From assembly GCA_030592625.1 (NCBI GenBank), contig JAUVIY010000056.1, positions 1 through 11,529 on the forward strand: a DNA stretch of 11,529 nt. The letters are read 5' to 3'. Below, one piece after another: positions 1-7,114 of the stretch. The notes below the pieces were generated by a model. It was not told where the DNA came from and made no database searches. It saw only the letters and a program-made list of their open reading frames with translations. The stretch comes from Spirochaeta sp. (GTDB lineage: Bacteria; Spirochaetota; Spirochaetia; DSM-2461). Each line of letters starts with the position of its first letter. Position 1 is the first letter of the stretch. The translations under genes were made by a program, and so were the position numbers.

Positions 1-827
1 ACATAACCAGCAACGATGAACTCCTCAACCTCTGCAAGAGCCTCACGGACCGCAACGTGCACATCATAGCCATGGATTTCGAGGGAGAGTTCAACCTTCA
101 CGTATACGGGGAGAAGCTCTGTCTTATTCAGGTCTACGACGGCAGTGAGTTTTACCTCATCGATCCTTTTCGCATCGGCGAAGAAATCATCGCCAGGTTC
201 CTCACCCTGAAGAACATGCTCTACATGTTCTACGCCGCCGACTCCGACACGAGCCTCGTTTTCAAGCAATACAAGGTGAAGATGAACGCGGTCTAAGACC
301 TCCAACACCTTGTGGAAGTCCTCGATTTACCCGGCAAAGGACTTGATGCCGTACTGATGTCGGAACTTGGTGTCACAGTTGAAAACAAGAAGAAATATCA
401 GCGTCAGAACTGGACCAAAAGGCCCATCAACGAGGGTGCGAAGCAGTACGCCGTCAACGATGTAGCCTATCTCTTCGACCTGCACGAAAGTCTGGTGGAA
501 AAAATCAAAGATCAGGACAAGGTGGAGGAGCTCATCTTCAAACTTGCCGGTACCTTCAAGGACTTCGACAAGAAATTCGTTCCCGGGATCTTCAAGACCA
601 CGGCCTACCGTAAGATGTCCCGGGCGAAGAGAACGAAATACGAGAAAATCGTGGATATCCGAGAGGCCTGTGCGAAAGAACTCAACGTGCCGGCCAATAC
701 GGTGCTCACCAAGCAGGACCTGGTTCTCGTTACCGAGGATACGGAAAAGATCCGCCGCATCCGCTTTCATCCGAAAGTTCCCCGGGGCATACGGGAACGG
801 CTTATTGACGAGGTTTTGAAGCTTTAA
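1..827 (+). pseudogene. Ribonuclease D-like 3'-5' exonuclease, 5'-truncated by window edge and interrupted by a nonsense codon
   Basis: The frame is open from the left edge (first full codon at 3), so the true start lies outside the window. It encodes a DEDDy exonuclease of the RNase D type, a family that trims 3' ends of structured RNAs such as tRNA precursors. Exo I is the D-F-E at 75-83. Exo II is in YAADSDTSLVF, with the likely catalytic Asp at 246-248. Exo III is YAVND, with Tyr at 447 and Asp at 459. An HRDC-like helical segment (YRKMSRAKRTKYEKIVDIRE, about 606-665) follows. A single TAA at 294-296 splits the frame where relatives, as I recall them, have an aromatic residue before D-L-Q. 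The same frame continues with full family similarity on both sides, so this looks like a point nonsense mutation (TAC or TAT to TAA) rather than a frameshift. A product ending there would lack Exo III and should be inactive. A sequencing error is the main alternative. Confidence 0.8.
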
Positions 828-839
828 GGAAAGGTCAAA

Positions 840-902
840 TTGGATAAAGACGGATTCAGTTTTTATGAGTATCTTACAGACAAGGAGACTGAATATGAGT
901 GA
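840..902 (+). CDS. Possible 20-residue small ORF or truncated gene start upstream of the DUF438 gene
   Basis: A TTG codon at 840 follows a purine-rich AAGGAAAGG (826-834) with a 5-nt gap, a good ribosome binding site. The frame reads LDKDGFSFYEYLTDKETEYE and ends at TGA 900-902, overlapping the ATG of the DUF438 gene at 895. It begins 12 nt after the RNase D stop, as an operon partner would. I do not recognise the peptide. It could be a translationally coupled leader, the surviving start of a gene displaced when the DUF438 gene arrived, or chance. The composition is protein-like, but 20 codons is too short to prove coding. Confidence 0.3.
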   Translation: MDKDGFSFYEYLTDKETEYE

Positions 903-2169
903 AATGATAAGAAATAATGAGGAAAAGCAGAAGATATTAAAGGAAATTGTGACCAAGCTTCATGCGGGGTCCGATATCAAAAGTGTACAGAAGCAGTTTA
1001 AAGAGATCATTAAGAATGTCAGCCCGGAAGAAATTGCCGCTATGGAGCAATCTCTCATAGACGAGGGTGTTCCTGTGGAACATGTACAGTCACTCTGTGA
1101 TGTTCATGTGAAGGTATTTGAAGATACACTCGAGAAGCAGAAAACTGGAAAGGCAATACCGGGACATCCTGTTCATACCTATAAGGCCGAAAATAAACAT
1201 CTCAGGGTTTTGATTAAGGGGATTAAAAGGGAAGTAAAAAAAGTTGTAAAGGGGAAAGACAGGAAATCATTTGAAACTATTTTAACTGAATTAAAGGATG
1301 TGGAGATTCACTATCAGAGAAAGGAAAATCAGCTGTTTCCCTTCCTGGAAGCTGTCAACTTTACCGGACCCTCCAGGGTTATGTGGGGTAAGCAGGATGA
1401 AATCCGGCTACTGTTTAAGGAAATAGACGCAGCTTATTCATCAGATGATATGAGTGCTTTAAAAAGCCATATTGCCAGGCTGGTTAAGGCTCTTTCCGGA
1501 ATGATTTTTATGGAGGAAAAAATCCTCTTTCCCACGGCGATGAGGAAGCTTCCTGAGACATCCTGGAAACAGATACGAAGAGGTGAAGGTGAAATAGGTT
1601 ATGCCTGGGTAAAACCGGGTAATCTTTGGGATCCGAATGTTGTTAAAACCGGTATCCCGGATTTTGAAAAGATCGCTGCAGAGGCTGAGAAGGCAAGGAG
1701 AGAGAAGCCTGTATCCGAACCGAGCGAGGGATCGACTCCATTAGCCGGCGACAGAGAAGAAGCTGGCCAGATACCCTTGGATGTTGGTAGTTTGACCGGC
1801 AAACAAATCAACATGATGCTGAAAGTTCTACCCCTGGATATAAGTTATGTTGATGAAAATGACAGAGTGCTCTATTACTCTCAGGGGAAAGAAAGAATGT
1901 TTCCCAGGAGCCCCGGAATAATAGGTAGAACTGTACAGAATTGTCATCCCCCCAAGAGTGCTCATATAGTACAGAAAATTATCGACAGTTTTCGAATTAA
2001 AGAAAAAGATGAAGCCGAATTCTATTTTACAATGAATGACCGGTTTCTCCATATAAGATATTTTCCAATCTACGATGAGAATGGTGAGTACAAAGGTGTG
2101 ATCGAAGCGGGGCAGGATTTAACAGAGATCAGAGCTTTGGAAGGCGAGCAGAAACTGCTTGATTGGTAG
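895..2169 (+). CDS. DUF438 / hemerythrin-like / PAS domain protein
   Basis: This 424-residue soluble protein has the three-part layout of DUF438 proteins. An N-terminal helical DUF438 segment spans about residues 10-80. A hemerythrin-like four-helix segment spans about 88-225, with H91, H94, H139 and E144 in HPVHTYKAEN and HYQRKENQLFPFLE, and E207/E208 near ILFP. A charged linker covers about 260-295. A C-terminal PAS domain spans about 300-415 (LDISYVDENDRVLYYSQGKE, then RSPGIIGRTVQNCHPP). Hemerythrin domains bind a di-iron centre and PAS domains often bind ligands or haem, so a role in sensing oxygen, nitric oxide or redox state is plausible but unproven. ATG 895 is chosen because AAGGAG at 882-887 lies 7 nt upstream. 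The in-frame ATG at 865 lacks such a site and would add ten unlikely residues. The VMWGKQDEIR segment has Gln167 where I expect a His ligand. Codon use looks more AT-rich than in the iol genes, suggesting separate acquisition. Confidence 0.85.
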   Translation: MSEMIRNNEEKQKILKEIVTKLHAGSDIKSVQKQFKEIIKNVSPEEIAAMEQSLIDEGVPVEHVQSLCDVHVKVFEDTLEKQKTGKAIPGHPVHTYKAENKHLRVLIKGIKREVKKVVKGKDRKSFETILTELKDVEIHYQRKENQLFPFLEAVNFTGPSRVMWGKQDEIRLLFKEIDAAYSSDDMSALKSHIARLVKALSGMIFMEEKILFPTAMRKLPETSWKQIRRGEGEIGYAWVKPGNLWDPNVVKTGIPDFEKIAAEAEKARREKPVSEPSEGSTPLAGDREEAGQIPLDVGSLTGKQINMMLKVLPLDISYVDENDRVLYYSQGKERMFPRSPGIIGRTVQNCHPPKSAHIVQKIIDSFRIKEKDEAEFYFTMNDRFLHIRYFPIYDENGEYKGVIEAGQDLTEIRALEGEQKLLDW

Positions 2170-2362
2170 GAGGCCTTAAGGAAGAGAATCTGTAGACCAC
2201 GGAATTGTATCCCAATTCCACTGAGACATATCAATGCACGGGCAAATGTATGTCCAAATCGTTCCAGGCATAATACCGGGACCATAACAGTGGCCAGTAT
2301 TGTTAAAATAGTTGTTACTGATAAAGCGGTAACCACACCAATCAAAGGCATTTAAAAGAGCT
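2170..2362. other. Intergenic stretch between the DUF438 gene and the LacI-type regulator
   Basis: About 190 nt without a convincing gene. I see no clear hairpin plus T-run after the DUF438 stop. The minus strand is open from 2351 back into the DUF438 gene and begins with a hydrophobic stretch (PLIGVVTALSVTTILTILAT) that resembles a membrane segment. It has no ribosome binding site and its remainder is the antisense of the DUF438 gene. It could be a worn gene fragment but is not annotated as coding. Confidence 0.4.
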
Positions 2363-2391
2363 TTGACGATTCATCCTTAAACGTTTACGAT
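2363..2391 (+). promoter_or_regulatory. Predicted sigma-70-type promoter of the LacI-family regulator gene
   Basis: The -35 element is TTGACG (2363-2368, five of six to consensus). A 17-nt spacer leads to a weak -10 TACGAT (2386-2391, four of six). Transcription would begin about 6-7 nt later, at or beside the A of the ATG at 2398, implying a leaderless or nearly leaderless mRNA. No Shine-Dalgarno sequence precedes that ATG, which agrees with this. The prediction comes from motif reading only. Confidence 0.5.
2377..2390. promoter_or_regulatory. LacI-type operator 1 (autoregulatory site)
   Basis: TAAACGTTTA at 2378-2387 is a perfect 10-bp palindrome with the central CG typical of LacI/GalR operators. 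It lies in the spacer and -10 region of the predicted promoter, where a bound repressor would block RNA polymerase. The core TAAACGTTT recurs exactly before iolB, so the same protein probably binds both. The regulator gene starts 8 nt downstream, which points to autoregulation. Confidence 0.65.
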
Positions 2392-2397
2392 ACTTCT

Positions 2398-3396
2398 ATG
2401 ACTCCGACGATTAAGGACATCGCCGCCCGGGCGGGTATTTCCTACGCAACGGTTTCCCGGGCACTGAACGAGAAGTACGGAGTCAGCCGGGAAACCCGGG
2501 AGAAGGTAAAGGCTCTTGCCGAAGAGATGGGATACCGTCCCAATGCCATTGCTCAGGGCCTGGTAAACCGTACCACCATGACCGTCGGACTCATCATCCC
2601 CGATATCACCAATCCATTTTACCCCAGGCTGGCCCTGGGTATCGAAGACCGGCTATTGAAAGCCGGATACAACGTTTTTCTCTGCAATACCAGCTGGAAT
2701 CCGGATCGCGAACGGGATTATCTGAATAATCTGGTTCAGAAGCAGGTGGATGGGATCATCATTTCTTCCATTGCACATCATGCTGATGACATCGAATCAA
2801 TCATTCCCTCCGATATGCCGTTGGTCTATGTATCCAGTTATCCTGAAGACACTGAACGCAGCTATGTTCTGATTGATAACATCAAGGGTGCGGATATGGC
2901 GGTTTCCCATCTTCTCTTCCGGAAGCGTCGGAGAATCGCTTTCATCGGCAGCCAACAGGAATACCATTCCCTTGAAGACCGTCTCTCCGGATATCGCAAG
3001 GCGTTGAAACGTGCCGGTATCGAAGTCTCTGAAGATATGGTGGTTCTCGACAAATTTCAGGAGCAGAGCGGTTATAAAATTATCCGGGAACTTCTGGAGA
3101 AGGGTACCATCCCCGACGGTGTATTCGCCGAGAATGACATTATTGCCATGGGAGTGGTGCAGGGAGTACAGGATTCGGGATACCGGGTGCCTGAAGATGT
3201 AGCGGTCATAGGATTCGACGACATCCCCATTGCCTCTCATCCGGACATCCAGCTCTCCACTATCCACCAGCCGAAATACCGGATCGGTTCATATGCCGCA
3301 GAGATACTCCTGAATCAGCTAATCCAGGATCCTTCTGAAAGGAGAACTGAACGAATGACCCTCCAACCGGAACTTATCGTTCGTCGATCAAGTTGA
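2398..3396 (+). CDS. LacI/GalR-family transcriptional regulator, probable inositol-operon repressor
   Basis: A 332-residue protein of full family length. The N-terminal helix-turn-helix is at residues 3-23 (TIKDIAARAGISYATVSRAL), followed by the hinge helix around YRPNAIAQGLV (47-56). A periplasmic-binding-protein-like effector domain runs from about 62 to 330, with the usual GLIIPDITNPFY start, the VFAENDIIAMGV segment (242-253) and GFDDIPIASHP (272-282). It should act as a cytoplasmic dimer that leaves DNA when an inducer binds. Inositol or an early pathway intermediate is the likely effector by context, but I cannot read specificity from the sequence. It is encoded just upstream of iolB on the same strand, and matching operators lie before both genes. 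No Shine-Dalgarno precedes the ATG. Known iol regulators include DeoR-, RpiR- and GntR-type proteins, so a LacI-type local regulator is a different arrangement from the Bacillus one. Confidence 0.93.
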   Translation: MTPTIKDIAARAGISYATVSRALNEKYGVSRETREKVKALAEEMGYRPNAIAQGLVNRTTMTVGLIIPDITNPFYPRLALGIEDRLLKAGYNVFLCNTSWNPDRERDYLNNLVQKQVDGIIISSIAHHADDIESIIPSDMPLVYVSSYPEDTERSYVLIDNIKGADMAVSHLLFRKRRRIAFIGSQQEYHSLEDRLSGYRKALKRAGIEVSEDMVVLDKFQEQSGYKIIRELLEKGTIPDGVFAENDIIAMGVVQGVQDSGYRVPEDVAVIGFDDIPIASHPDIQLSTIHQPKYRIGSYAAEILLNQLIQDPSERRTERMTLQPELIVRRSS

Positions 3397-3441
3397 TACA
3401 TTTCAATCTTTGTTATTATCTGTTTTTCTGACAATTGACTC

Positions 3442-3470
3442 TTTACGGTCGGATCAGTTGGGTGTAAAGT
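3442..3470 (+). promoter_or_regulatory. Predicted promoter of the iolBDEG operon
   Basis: TTTACG (3442-3447) and TAAAGT (3465-3470), each four of six to the sigma-70 consensus, are separated by 17 nt. Transcription would start near 3477, inside the operator, giving a leader of about 20 nt before the iolB ATG. The better -35 hexamer TTGACT (3435-3440) is spaced too far (24 nt) from the same -10. The gap after the regulator stop shows no clear terminator, so read-through from the regulator gene is possible. Confidence 0.5.
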
Positions 3471-3485
3471 CGTAAACGTTTGCAA
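3470..3485. promoter_or_regulatory. LacI-type operator 2, upstream of iolB
   Basis: TCGTAAACGTTTGCAA is an imperfect dyad centred between 3477 and 3478. The inner arms AAAC/GTTT match perfectly, and the outer G/C (3472/3483) and T/A (3470/3485) pairs also match. It shares TAAACGTTT with operator 1. It covers the predicted transcription start and ends 13 nt before the iolB start codon, a classic repressor position. Confidence 0.7.
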
Positions 3486-3497
3486 AATGGAGTGGAA

Positions 3498-4313
3498 ATG
3501 GTAATACATCAGGAAAAACCATACGTAAACGGTATGAACATGGTTGTCCGGGACGCGGGCAATGCCGAGGGCATGCTGTTGGATTTCGGAATACTAAAAT
3601 TAGCTGAAGGCGAAATCTGGGAAGACTCGACAGATAAAGAGCGGGCCCTTATGCTCATCGGCGGCAGCGTGAGTTTCAGTTGGGACGGGGAAACACGGGG
3701 GGCCGTCCGTGCATCCTGTTTTGATGAGAATCCCGAAGCTCTCCATGTCCCCGGGGGTATGCCTATCAGACTCACCGGAGGCTCCGGCGGCGCCGAGCTC
3801 TGTTTTGAAGCCTGCATTAACGGCCGGGATTTCCCGTCGGTCTATTACGGCAAAGACGACATCCGGAACGATGTGTTCGGCGCCGGATCTCTGAATGAAA
3901 CCTCAATCAGAACGGTTCGTACCGTCTTTGACGGTGAGAATGCCGAGTTCTCGAATATGGTTCTGGGAGAAGTCATCAACCATCCCGGGAAATGGTCAAG
4001 CTATCCTCCCCATGATCATCCCCATCCCGAGATTTATCACTATCGAATGTTTCCCCAACAGGGATTTGGAGTGTCGCTTCTGGATTATGACGCCCAAACC
4101 GTCAGGGACAGAAGTACCAGTATCATCAGCCCCGATAAGACCCATTCCCAGGTGGCTGGAGCGGGATACGCCATGTACTACATCTGGATGATCCCCCATC
4201 TGCCCGGCGACCGCTGGCTGCCTACAACCCGGTATTTCCGGGAGGAACATAAATGGCTTCTGGAGAAAAATGTGAAGATTTGGCCTGAAAGGCCCTATGA
4301 GGAAGCAAAATGA
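3498..4313 (+). CDS. iolB: 5-deoxy-glucuronate isomerase
   Basis: IolB converts 5-deoxy-D-glucuronate to 2-deoxy-5-keto-D-gluconate, the fourth step of myo-inositol breakdown in the cytoplasm. The 271-residue length is typical of this bicupin family. The diagnostic block is at residues 163-191: PGKWSSYPPHDHPHPEIYHY followed by PQQGFG. H172, H174 and E178, with H216 in SPDKTHSQVAGAGY, are the probable metal ligands of the C-terminal cupin. ATG 3498 is preferred because GGAG (3489-3492) lies 5 nt upstream. The frame also opens at TTG 3480 and GTG 3492, but those lie in the operator and in the ribosome binding site. It is the first gene of the operon, and its stop overlaps the iolD start as ATGA, so the two are probably translationally coupled. 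Confidence 0.95.
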   Translation: MVIHQEKPYVNGMNMVVRDAGNAEGMLLDFGILKLAEGEIWEDSTDKERALMLIGGSVSFSWDGETRGAVRASCFDENPEALHVPGGMPIRLTGGSGGAELCFEACINGRDFPSVYYGKDDIRNDVFGAGSLNETSIRTVRTVFDGENAEFSNMVLGEVINHPGKWSSYPPHDHPHPEIYHYRMFPQQGFGVSLLDYDAQTVRDRSTSIISPDKTHSQVAGAGYAMYYIWMIPHLPGDRWLPTTRYFREEHKWLLEKNVKIWPERPYEEAK

Positions 4314-6178
4314 GCACTCTGCGATTAACCATGTCCCAGGCACTGGTGAAGTTCCTGGACAATCAGTACCTCGAGTCGGACGGCGAAGAAATCAAATTCG
4401 TCGAAGGTGTGTTCGGCATCTTCGGACACGGTTGTGTCGTCGGCATAGGGGAGGCGCTTCAGGAATCCGATCACAGCCTGAAATTCTACCAGGGCCACAG
4501 TGAACAGGGCATGGGACATGCCGCTATCGCCTTTGCCAAGCAGAATAAGCGGAAGAAAATCATGGCCGTTACCAGTTCCATCGGCCCCGGAGCCTTGAAC
4601 ATGGTGACCGCCGCCGGAACCGCAACGGCAAACCGCATTCCGGTTCTCTTCCTTCCCGGCGACGCCTTCGCCTGTCGACAGCCCGATCCTGTGCTCCAGC
4701 AGATCGAGATTCCTCATGATTACACCAATACAGCGAATGACGCGTTCCGCGCCGTCTGCAAATACTGGGACCGGATTGTCCGGCCCGAACAGCTCATGAC
4801 TGCCGCGTTGAATGCCATGCGCGTCCTCACCGATCCGGCGGAGACCGGCGCGGTCTGTCTGGCCCTGCCTCAGGATGTCCAGGCCGAAGCCTGGGATTAC
4901 CCCGAGGAATTCTTTGCCAAACGGATCCATCGCCCCGGCCGCCGGCCCCTCTCTCCCGGTGATGCACTGCGGGCTGCCAAACTTATCAAGGGCAAGAAAA
5001 GGCCCATGATTATCTGCGGCGGCGGCGTACGTTATTCCGGCGCCGGCGAGGAGCTGGCGAAGTTCGCTGCGGACTTCGACATCCCCTTTGCCGAGACTCA
5101 GGCCGGAAAGGGCGTCCTTGTCTGGGATAATCCCTTGTACCTCGGAGGCCTCGGTGTTACCGGTACCAGTTCGGCCAATGAAATTGCCCATGATACCGAT
5201 CTGATTATCGCCGTCGGGACCCGGCTCAACGACTTCACCACCGCTTCGAAATGGGACTTCCACAATCCGGAGGTGGAACTTCTGTCGCTTAATATCAGTG
5301 CTTTTGATGCCTACAAGATGAACGGGATTCCTCTTCTCGGAGATGCGAGACTCGCCCTGGCTGATATCTATCAGGAACTCAAGAGCCTTGGTTACAAGGC
5401 CGGTTGGGGCAGTCAGGTGAAAGACGCCATAGACACCTGGACGGCCGAAAATACCCGTCTCTTTTCGCTGGACGACGCCGAATCCGGATTCGCCCAGACT
5501 AAGGTGATGGGCCTGATGAACGAAGGCGGTATTCCCGAAGATGCCATCGTTGTTGCGGCTTCCGGATCCCTCCCTTCGGACATGGAGAGAATCTGGCGGA
5601 CCCGGGTTCCGGATACCTACCACCTGGAGTACGGATTCAGCTGCATGGGTTACGAGATTGCCGGTGCCCTGGGGGCGAAAATCGCCTGTCCCGATCGGGA
5701 AGTCTACTGTCTTCTGGGGGATGGTAGTTTCTGGATGCTCAACTCTGAGATGTTTACCGCTGTGCAGGAGGGTTTGAAGATCAACATTATTCTGATCGAC
5801 AACAACGGTTTCCACTGTATCGACAACCTCCAGGTCTCCCAGGGCATTCCTCATTTCGGTTGTGAGTTCCGGTACCGGAATCCTGAAACCGACCGGCTGG
5901 ACGGTGACTACATTCCTGTTGACTATGCGACCATCGCCCGGGGTGTCGGCTACGACAGCTACAGGGCCGAATCCAGCGACGAGTTCGTCAAGGCACTCAA
6001 AGCGGCCCGGGCAAGCGACAAGCCGGCACTGATCGATTGCAAGACGGCCCGGAAATCCATGACCGGCGATTACGGTGCCTGGTGGCGGGTTGGTACTCCC
6101 GAGGTTTCCAAAAAGAGTGCGGTTGTGGAGGCCGGCAGGAGTATCAGGAAAGAAGCCGCGAAGGCGAAACAGTTCTAA
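4310..6178 (+). CDS. iolD: 3D-(3,5/4)-trihydroxycyclohexane-1,2-dione hydrolase (ThDP-dependent)
   Basis: IolD hydrolytically opens the ring of the diketone made by IolE, giving 5-deoxy-glucuronate. At 622 residues it has the usual family length and the three-domain fold of the acetolactate-synthase superfamily. The N-terminal Pyr domain carries the cofactor-activating Glu (E65 in YQGHSEQGMGHAA). The central domain lies around residues 220-350. The C-terminal PP domain has the thiamine diphosphate/Mg motif GDGS (470-473) ending in DNNGF (497-501). The start overlaps the iolB stop by 4 nt. The overlap means no free leader, and the site most like a Shine-Dalgarno is GAGGAAG within the iolB end (about 4299-4305). 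The gene is full length with no visible damage. Other ThDP enzymes are less likely because the neighbours are all inositol enzymes and the GIFGHGCVVGIGEAL start is typical of IolD. Confidence 0.96.
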   Translation: MSTLRLTMSQALVKFLDNQYLESDGEEIKFVEGVFGIFGHGCVVGIGEALQESDHSLKFYQGHSEQGMGHAAIAFAKQNKRKKIMAVTSSIGPGALNMVTAAGTATANRIPVLFLPGDAFACRQPDPVLQQIEIPHDYTNTANDAFRAVCKYWDRIVRPEQLMTAALNAMRVLTDPAETGAVCLALPQDVQAEAWDYPEEFFAKRIHRPGRRPLSPGDALRAAKLIKGKKRPMIICGGGVRYSGAGEELAKFAADFDIPFAETQAGKGVLVWDNPLYLGGLGVTGTSSANEIAHDTDLIIAVGTRLNDFTTASKWDFHNPEVELLSLNISAFDAYKMNGIPLLGDARLALADIYQELKSLGYKAGWGSQVKDAIDTWTAENTRLFSLDDAESGFAQTKVMGLMNEGGIPEDAIVVAASGSLPSDMERIWRTRVPDTYHLEYGFSCMGYEIAGALGAKIACPDREVYCLLGDGSFWMLNSEMFTAVQEGLKINIILIDNNGFHCIDNLQVSQGIPHFGCEFRYRNPETDRLDGDYIPVDYATIARGVGYDSYRAESSDEFVKALKAARASDKPALIDCKTARKSMTGDYGAWWRVGTPEVSKKSAVVEAGRSIRKEAAKAKQF

Positions 6179-6191
6179 CGGAGGGTGGATG

Positions 6192-7088
6192 ATGCTGAAT
6201 AAAGATAAAATCAAGCTGGGTATCGCGCCTATCGGATGGACCAACGACGATATTCCGGAACTGGGTGCGGAAAACACATTCCAGCAGTGTATCAGTGAAA
6301 TGGCCCTGGCCGGCTTTGTCGGCAGTGAGGTAGGGGGAAAGTACCCCGATGATGCCCGGGAACTTAAAAAAGCACTGGATCTGCGGGGCCTTGTAATCTG
6401 CAACCAGTGGTTCAGCGCTTTTACCGTTTCCAGACCGTTTTCCGATGTGGAGAGGGAGTTCCGGAAGCAGCTGGATTTCCTTCGTATTGTCGGAGCCGAT
6501 ATCATCGGACCTTCAGAGCAGACCCGTTCCTGCCAGGGTAATCTCAACCTCGGGGTCCGGGCCGGTAAGGCCGAATTCTCCGGTGATGAATGGAAGACCC
6601 TGGTGGACGGTTTCAATCGGCTTGGTCGGATCGCGAAGGATGAAGGCTTCAAACTCTGTTTCCACCATCACATGGGCACCGGGGTCCAAACTCCCGAAGA
6701 GACAGAACGATTCCTGAACGATACGAATCCGGATACGGTTTTTTTAACCTATGATTCGGGACATTTTTCCTACAATGGTTCGGACCCCGTCGAGCAACTG
6801 AAGAAATTCGTATCCCGGGTGGGTCACGTTCACCTCAAAGATTTACGTGCGGACATACACGCCGTGGGCATGAGGGAAGATTGGCCCTTCATGAAAGCCG
6901 TCAGGGAAGGTGTTTTCACGGTTCCCGGCGACGGATCGGTGGATTTCCCCTCCATCTTCAAGATACTCAGGAGTGCCGGTTATGAAGGATGGATGGTGGT
7001 GGAAGCCGAACAGGATCCGGCCAAGGCCAATCCTTTCGAATATGCCCTTAAGGCCCGGAACTATATCCGGGAACAGACCGGACTTTGA
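6192..7088 (+). CDS. iolE: 2-keto-myo-inositol (inosose) dehydratase
   Basis: IolE removes water from 2-keto-myo-inositol to give the trihydroxycyclohexane-dione used by IolD. The 298-residue TIM-barrel protein belongs to the xylose-isomerase-like superfamily. It opens with LGIAPIGWTNDDIPELGAEN (residues 9-28) and EMALAGFVGSEVG, which are diagnostic of the family. Likely metal and substrate residues lie in HHHMGTG (158-164), YDSGHFSYNG (187-196), GHVHLKDLR (211-219) and VVEAEQDP (269-276). Two ATG codons stand in tandem at 6189 and 6192. The GGAGGG at 6180-6185 is better spaced for the second, which is chosen here, so the difference is one residue. It begins 13 nt after iolD stops. Confidence 0.95.
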   Translation: MLNKDKIKLGIAPIGWTNDDIPELGAENTFQQCISEMALAGFVGSEVGGKYPDDARELKKALDLRGLVICNQWFSAFTVSRPFSDVEREFRKQLDFLRIVGADIIGPSEQTRSCQGNLNLGVRAGKAEFSGDEWKTLVDGFNRLGRIAKDEGFKLCFHHHMGTGVQTPEETERFLNDTNPDTVFLTYDSGHFSYNGSDPVEQLKKFVSRVGHVHLKDLRADIHAVGMREDWPFMKAVREGVFTVPGDGSVDFPSIFKILRSAGYEGWMVVEAEQDPAKANPFEYALKARNYIREQTGL

Positions 7089-7114
7089 TCTGAGAAAACT
7101 ATGCGGAGAAAAAT

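Noticed and set aside
57..296. GTG at 57 as the start of a short complete protein
   Set aside because: The frame continues upstream to the window edge with RNase D-like sequence and continues downstream past the TAA, so this is a slice of a larger broken gene.
865..897. ATG at 865 as the DUF438 protein start
   Set aside because: The ATG at 895 has AAGGAG at ideal spacing, and the family similarity begins after it.
2070..2351. Minus-strand frame beginning with a hydrophobic, membrane-like stretch
   Set aside because: It has no ribosome binding site, the hydrophobic part is only about 30 residues, and the rest is antisense to the DUF438 gene. At most it is a relic.
3480..3497. TTG at 3480 or GTG at 3492 as the iolB start
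   Set aside because: TTG 3480 lies inside the operator and close to the predicted transcription start, and GTG 3492 lies within the ribosome binding site that serves ATG 3498.
4325..6652. A 775-codon open frame on the minus strand opposite iolD and iolE
   Set aside because: The plus strand encodes two clearly conserved full-length enzymes. The antisense frame is open because of their codon bias, shows no family motif and crosses the gene boundary.
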